This document shows, piece after piece, positions 6,470 to 9,319 of a stretch of DNA of 9,319 nt (positions are counted from its first letter, which is position 1; every line of letters starts with the position of its first letter). The notes below the pieces were generated by a model. The model saw only the letters and a list, made by a program, of their open reading frames with translations, was not told where the DNA came from and made no database searches. The position numbers and the translations under genes were made by a program. Origin of the DNA: Deltaproteobacteria bacterium (GTDB lineage Bacteria > Desulfobacterota > DSM-4660 > Desulfatiglandales > Desulfatiglandaceae); NCBI GenBank assembly GCA_019307645.1, contig JAFDJF010000142.1, forward strand, positions 1-9,319, written 5' to 3'.

Positions 6470-6574
6470 CTATGCCTGTTTGGCAGCTGTCGCTTTTTTC
6501 TTTTTTGGGCGTTTTTTCCCGGAGGTCCCCCTCCAGATTTTCCCTCGTTTGGTCTTTCTATCACCCTTTCCCAT
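6470..6574 (-). CDS. 30S ribosomal protein bTHX (THX, S31/PSRP4 family)
   Basis: This 34-codon gene encodes [20 protein letters not shown], then RPKKKK and a short Ala/Gln tail. The opening is nearly identical to the Thermus thermophilus Thx peptide as I remember it ([20 protein letters not shown] and so on). In Thermus that peptide sits in the head of the 30S subunit and stabilises RNA contacts with its basic residues. The length fits the family, whose members have roughly 25-50 residues. A perfect GGAGGT (6580-6585 on the plus strand) precedes the ATG by five bases, which is strong support for translation. The protein is extremely basic and has no acidic residue except Asp5. It lies between a cupin gene and the kinase; no functional link to either is implied. 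A reading frame this short is easily missed, and the overlapping 69-codon minus-strand frame in another register is its shadow. Confidence 0.9.
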   Translation of the reverse strand: MGKGDRKTKRGKIWRGTSGKKRPKKKKATAAKQA

Positions 6575-6604
6575 ATAACACCTCCATTAAAAGATAGTAA
6601 AGAT

Positions 6605-6623
6605 CCTGGCCCAAATGGCCAGG
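6605..6623 (-). terminator. GC-rich hairpin between the cupin and bTHX genes
   Basis: CCTGGCC (6605-6611) pairs perfectly with GGCCAGG (6617-6623) around a 5-nt loop. On the minus strand it is followed by ATCTTTACTATCTTTT, which is T-rich but not an uninterrupted run. It lies about 100 bp past the cupin stop and 30 bp before the bTHX start. It may terminate the cupin transcript or form a leader structure of bTHX; I cannot decide between these. Confidence 0.4.
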
Positions 6624-6725
6624 TTCTGGGTTGACTCCAGAGAGGTCTTTGAAATGAGGCCACAAAAAATGAACTAAAGTTGTGGTGCGCTTCTGGACGA
6701 AATCGGGCCCGGCCACAAGAAGTTT

Positions 6726-7076
6726 CTATTCATAATCCCTGGGAACGGCACAGATCACGACTAACGGTTCCCCGGCAGATTTGTTCCTGTATTGGTGTTT
6801 TTCATCGGGAAGGATCAGGGCAAAATCGCCTGTTTTTATCTCCTGCCCTTGGCCGTTTTCATTGACCAGGACGCCGGTGCCGCTTATGACGTAATTCAAG
6901 TGTTCAAAAGGGTGCGTGTGATAAGGGGTATGACCCTTTGGCTCGATGGTAAACACCCGAAAGGAGAATATGGGTGAGCCGTCATCCTTTGATATGGGGA
7001 CCTGTTTCCACACATCCTTTGCGCCTTCCATTGTTACCTTTATTTTTTCAAGTTTTTCCAGTGTGGTTGTCTTCAT
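6726..7076 (-). CDS. Small cupin-domain protein
   Basis: This single-domain cupin has 116 aa from the ATG at 7076. Cupin motif 1 is seen as GHTPYHTHPFEHLNYVISGTG-like residues 48-68 with candidate metal ligands His53, His55 and Glu58 or His59. Motif 2 covers about 84-98 (GDFALILPDEKHQYRN) with His94 as the remaining ligand. Family members bind a divalent metal in a beta-barrel and range from enzymes to sensors, so no reaction can be assigned. I chose this start because AGGAGGT (7083-7089 on the plus strand) stands 6-7 bases upstream; a frame extending to 7121 would run into the repeat. It has no signal peptide and is probably cytoplasmic. Its leader contains repeat copy C. Confidence 0.88.
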   Translation of the reverse strand: MKTTTLEKLEKIKVTMEGAKDVWKQVPISKDDGSPIFSFRVFTIEPKGHTPYHTHPFEHLNYVISGTGVLVNENGQGQEIKTGDFALILPDEKHQYRNKSAGEPLVVICAVPRDYE

Positions 7077-7082
7077 ACAGAA

Positions 7083-7089
7083 ACCTCCT
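7083..7089 (-). promoter_or_regulatory. Ribosome binding site fixing the cupin start
   Basis: On the minus strand AGGAGGT precedes ATG 7076 by about six bases. It settles the start 15 codons inside the longest open frame. Confidence 0.8.
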
Positions 7090-7098
7090 AAGGGCTCC

Positions 7099-7131
7099 CG
7101 CAAAAATGTGAATTTGCGCAAACCCTAAACC
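7099..7131 (+). repeat. Dispersed repeat, copy C (internally deleted)
   Basis: CAAAAATGTGAATTT at 7101-7115 is shared exactly with copies A and B, followed by GCGCAAACCCTAAACC, which matches their right part at most positions. Relative to B, six bases are missing from the middle, and the first part (AATCTGAGCG) is absent. CGCAAA (7099-7104) can pair with TTTGCG (7113-7118) around AATGTGAA, so a hairpin remains possible. The repeat lies about 10-40 nt upstream of the cupin ribosome binding site and would be transcribed in its leader. Confidence 0.75.
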
Positions 7132-7199
7132 GGCCAAGCCGGGAGTAAATCCCAAGTGTTTAAAGTTCCCGCCACAAATTTTATCCTTAATCCGCGCCC

Positions 7200-8189
7200 T
7201 TACCTTTCGACAAATTCACCATTCCGCCAATCACCTTCATGTTTAATGCCCTCAGGGGAAGTCATGGTTCCCCACCCATGCCGCTTGCTGTTTCTGAACT
7301 TGCCCACATATACACTGCCGTCAGAATATGAGAGAATTCCCTGGCCATTGGCACCATCATCCTTCCATTCCCCTTTGTATATACCGCCGTCAGGATAGGT
7401 GTATGTTCCCTGACCATTTCTTTTGCCATCCTTCCATTGACCTTCGTATATGCCGCCGTCAGGATAGGTGTATGTTCCCTGACCATTTCTTTTGCCATCC
7501 TTCCACGCGCCTTCGTATATGCCGCCGTCAGGATAAGTGTAAGTACTGATACCGTATGCCGGCTCGGTAACCGGTTGGTCTTCATTTTTTGGGTCGCCGG
7601 GTGGAATTATTGCTTCTTTTTCATAATTCATCCTTTCCCCGGGTATAACTGCGTGTTTGTTGTTGATGGGGTAAGTCAGAATTTCCCGCCCTGCCTCAGG
7701 TTGACTGTTATTTGTTTTCTCATCAGATGGTGTCAGTGTCCCCTGCGTTTTCGACTTTCCGTACGTTAAATCTTCTTCATTTGTTGTGCCCCCGGAAAGG
7801 GAGGACACATTCAAGTGCCCGCGAAACTCACCATGATGCCATTCACCTTCATGCACTTTTCCGTCAGGGAAGGTTAAAATCCCCTGTCCGTTCATCATAT
7901 CATCTTTCCATCCGCCCTCATATTTGAGACCGCCAGGATTGACCCACGTTCCCTGCCCGTTCATTTTACCGTTTTTCCATCCGCCATCGTAAACAGTGCC
8001 ATCGGGATACATGTATCTTCCCAGTCCGTCCATCTTTCCATTCTTCCATTGCCCCACATATCTACTGCCGTCTTTTGCCAGCCATGTTCCTTCTCCATCC
8101 GCACAATCCCCGCTTACACAACTGGGGTCTTTGCCCCCGTTTTGAGAAAAACATGCAAACAGCAGCAAAGAGACTAGGATGAGTTTCAT
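7200..8189 (-). CDS. MORN-repeat protein, putative lipoprotein
   Basis: This 329-aa protein has a short hydrophobic N-terminus ([13 protein letters not shown]) ending in an LFAC lipobox-like sequence. It may therefore be lipidated on Cys13 and exported; the n-region has only one lysine, so this is moderate evidence. Two MORN blocks follow. Residues about 44-127 hold four units ([28 protein letters not shown] and so on), and 216-329 hold five more. Between them is a polar spacer of about 80 residues rich in Asn, Glu, Thr and Pro. MORN units form beta-hairpin arrays implicated in scaffolding or membrane association; in bacteria the functions are mostly unassigned. The ATG overlaps the rmlA stop by four bases (ATGA), with AAGGA six bases upstream, so the two genes are translationally coupled. 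It may act at the envelope with the sugar pathway, but this is inference. Confidence 0.9.
   Translation of the reverse strand: MKLILVSLLLFACFSQNGGKDPSCVSGDCADGEGTWLAKDGSRYVGQWKNGKMDGLGRYMYPDGTVYDGGWKNGKMNGQGTWVNPGGLKYEGGWKDDMMNGQGILTFPDGKVHEGEWHHGEFRGHLNVSSLSGGTTNEEDLTYGKSKTQGTLTPSDEKTNNSQPEAGREILTYPINNKHAVIPGERMNYEKEAIIPPGDPKNEDQPVTEPAYGISTYTYPDGGIYEGAWKDGKRNGQGTYTYPDGGIYEGQWKDGKRNGQGTYTYPDGGIYKGEWKDDGANGQGILSYSDGSVYVGKFRNSKRHGWGTMTSPEGIKHEGDWRNGEFVER
7315..7545 (-). repeat. 69-bp tandem repeats encoding MORN units
   Basis: The repeat period is 69 bp (23 codons). The units at 7384-7452 and 7453-7521 differ only at four adjacent bases (65 of 69 identical), changing Gln to Ala before the conserved Trp. 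The unit at 7315-7383 is a diverged third copy, and the first part of another begins at 7522. Such near-identity at the nucleotide level points to a recent duplication, with copy-number change by slippage likely. The spacer-less tandem layout and the intact reading frame rule out a CRISPR array. Confidence 0.9.
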
Positions 8190-9052
8190 TTTTTTTCCTT
8201 AAGGATCGTAAACAGGTATTCCTTATAAGGGCAATCCGGGATATCCTCGATTAAGTCTGTAAACCTGTTTTTATCAATAAACTTCATACGCCAGGCCACT
8301 TCCTCCACACAGCCAAACTTGAGTCCCTGCCTTTTTTCCAGTGTCGCGACAAACTGGGAGGCTTCAAGCATGCTCTCATGGGTTCCGGTATCAAGCCAGG
8401 CGATTCCCCTTCCAATGATTTCAACATAGAGGTCATTCAGTTTGAGGTATTCCAGATTGACGTCCGTAATCTCAAGCTCGCCTCTGGCTGACGGCTTGAT
8501 GTTTTTTGAAATTTCTACTACTTTATTGTCATATACATAGAGGCCGGTAACCGCATAATTGGATTTAGGCGTTTCGGGTTTTTCCTCGATGGTAATTGCT
8601 TTCCCATTTTGATCGAATTCGACCACGCCATATCTTTCCGGATCTTTTACGTAATACCCGAACACGGTGGCACCGTGTTTTCTTTTTAATGCATCTCTCA
8701 GAAAGTTGTAGGGGCCATAAAAAAGGTTGTCCCCCAGGATCAGAACAACCGAATCAAGGCCTATAAATTGTCCTCCGATTATGAATGCCTGCGCAATGCC
8801 TTCCGGCTTTGGCTGCTCCTCGTATGAAAGCCTGATTCCCCACTTTGAACCGTCATTCAAAAGATCCTGGAACCTTGGCATGTCCTCGGGTGTCGTGATA
8901 ATGAGGATATCCTTTATTCCGGCCAGCATGAGTGTGGAAAGGGGATAGTATATCATCGGTTTATCATATATAGATTGCAGTTGTTTGCTTATCACTTTGC
9001 TCAGGGGGTACAGCCGTGACCCTGCACCGCCGGCCAGTATAATTCCTTTCAT
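8186..9052 (-). CDS. rmlA: Glucose-1-phosphate thymidylyltransferase
   Basis: RmlA (RfbA) joins dTTP and glucose-1-phosphate to make dTDP-glucose, the first step of dTDP-L-rhamnose and related deoxysugar synthesis in the cytoplasm. The 288-aa length is typical. The nucleotidyl-transferase signature [18 protein letters not shown] is at about 8-25; most relatives have GSGTRLYP, so Ala and Ser replace Ser and Thr. [54 protein letters not shown], the [10 protein letters not shown] block and [15 protein letters not shown] follow in the normal order. AAGGA eight bases before the ATG serves as ribosome binding site. It follows rmlB by 89 bp and overlaps the MORN gene by four bases, so it belongs to an rmlB-rmlA-MORN operon. 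Confidence 0.97.
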   Translation of the reverse strand: MKGIILAGGAGSRLYPLSKVISKQLQSIYDKPMIYYPLSTLMLAGIKDILIITTPEDMPRFQDLLNDGSKWGIRLSYEEQPKPEGIAQAFIIGGQFIGLDSVVLILGDNLFYGPYNFLRDALKRKHGATVFGYYVKDPERYGVVEFDQNGKAITIEEKPETPKSNYAVTGLYVYDNKVVEISKNIKPSARGELEITDVNLEYLKLNDLYVEIIGRGIAWLDTGTHESMLEASQFVATLEKRQGLKFGCVEEVAWRMKFIDKNRFTDLIEDIPDCPYKEYLFTILKEKK

Positions 9053-9073
9053 ATTGTGATTCCTTTTATAAGG

Positions 9074-9152
9074 GAACGGTATGCGGTTTATGGTATACGG
9101 TATGGGGTAGATCTTCCACCTTCCGCCTTGCCCCTTCCACCTTATACCGTTC
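9074..9152. repeat. Repetitive rmlB-rmlA intergenic segment
   Basis: GAACGGTAT (9074-9082) is perfectly inverted as ATACCGTTC (9144-9152), the right arm running into the last codons of rmlB. Between them are iterated GGTAT motifs (9078-9112) and a pyrimidine-rich stretch in which CTTCCACCTT occurs twice. No gene or clear terminator is seen. The transcript of the operon would cross it. Confidence 0.55.
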
Positions 9153-9319
9153 TTTTATCATAGTTTACTTCAATCCACCTGCGATATTCCCCGCTTCGTA
9201 CAGAGTCAACCCATTCCATATGATTCGTATACCAGTCTACGGTTGCTTCCAGCGCCTCTTTAAATTGATGACAGGGGTGCCACCCCAGTTCATTTTGAAT
9301 TTTCGTCGCATCGATGGCA
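9142..9319 (-). CDS. rmlB: dTDP-glucose 4,6-dehydratase, C-terminal end (partial)
   Basis: The last 58 codons of a gene that continues beyond the right edge; the stop is at 9142-9144. The translation shows [21 protein letters not shown], then [19 protein letters not shown], matching the C-terminus of RmlB (LGW.P...F..gl..Tv.WY, W...v.SG.Y..w). RmlB converts dTDP-glucose to dTDP-4-keto-6-deoxyglucose, the step directly after RmlA. The neighbouring rmlA on the same strand supports the assignment. Because only the tail is present, another sugar-nucleotide dehydratase of the extended SDR family cannot be fully excluded. Confidence 0.9.
   Translation of the reverse strand, partial: AIDATKIQNELGWHPCHQFKEALEATVDWYTNHMEWVDSVRSGEYRRWIEVNYDKRTV

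Noticed and set aside
7315..7545. Regularly repeated sequence suggestive of a CRISPR array
   Set aside because: Units of 69 bp are directly adjacent without unique spacers, stay in one reading frame and encode MORN motifs.

Overview
The window looks like chromosomal DNA of a Gram-negative, probably anaerobic bacterium. A member of Desulfobacterota or a similar group is my best guess. The hints are a DUF2284 cysteine-rich protein, a dTDP-rhamnose locus, a large soluble PAS/GAF kinase, a bTHX ribosomal protein and a moderate base composition with AT-rich intergenic stretches. This is inference from gene content; no marker here fixes the taxon.

Layout, left to right. 1-271 is non-coding and structured, and ends in dispersed-repeat copy A. 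272-619 (+) is a short ORF holding only the first part of an HDOD domain. 829-1518 (-) is a NarL/FixJ-type response regulator with a likely terminator at 766-788. 1812-2714 (+) is a diacylglycerol/sphingosine-kinase-family lipid kinase, divergent from the regulator. 2715-3107 is non-coding and holds inverted repeat copy B, a nested hairpin and a possible promoter. 3108-3872 (+) is a DUF2284 metal-binding protein, convergent with 3884-6373 (-), an 829-residue GAF/PAS sensor histidine kinase of the DesK/NarX (HisKA_3) type. 6470-6574 (-) is a 34-codon gene for ribosomal protein bTHX. 6726-7076 (-) is a small cupin with repeat copy C in its leader. 7200-8189 (-) is a MORN-repeat putative lipoprotein, translationally coupled to 8186-9052 (-), rmlA. 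9142-9319 (-) is the 3' end of rmlB.

Functional links. rmlB-rmlA-MORN look like one operon: dTDP-glucose synthesis and 4,6-dehydration for surface deoxysugars, with an envelope MORN protein attached to the end. The soluble kinase and the NarL-type regulator are the natural partners of a two-component system, although the lipid kinase and DUF2284 genes now lie between them. The other genes look like independent units.

The most unusual signal is a dispersed repeat of about 48 bp, present as two near-identical inverted copies (223-270 and 2772-2819) that bracket the HDOD, regulator and lipid-kinase block. A third, internally deleted copy (7099-7131) sits directly upstream of the cupin ribosome binding site. 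Copies B and C can each form a hairpin despite the deletion in C. I see no CRISPR array, tRNA, rRNA, transposase or recognised defence system in the window.
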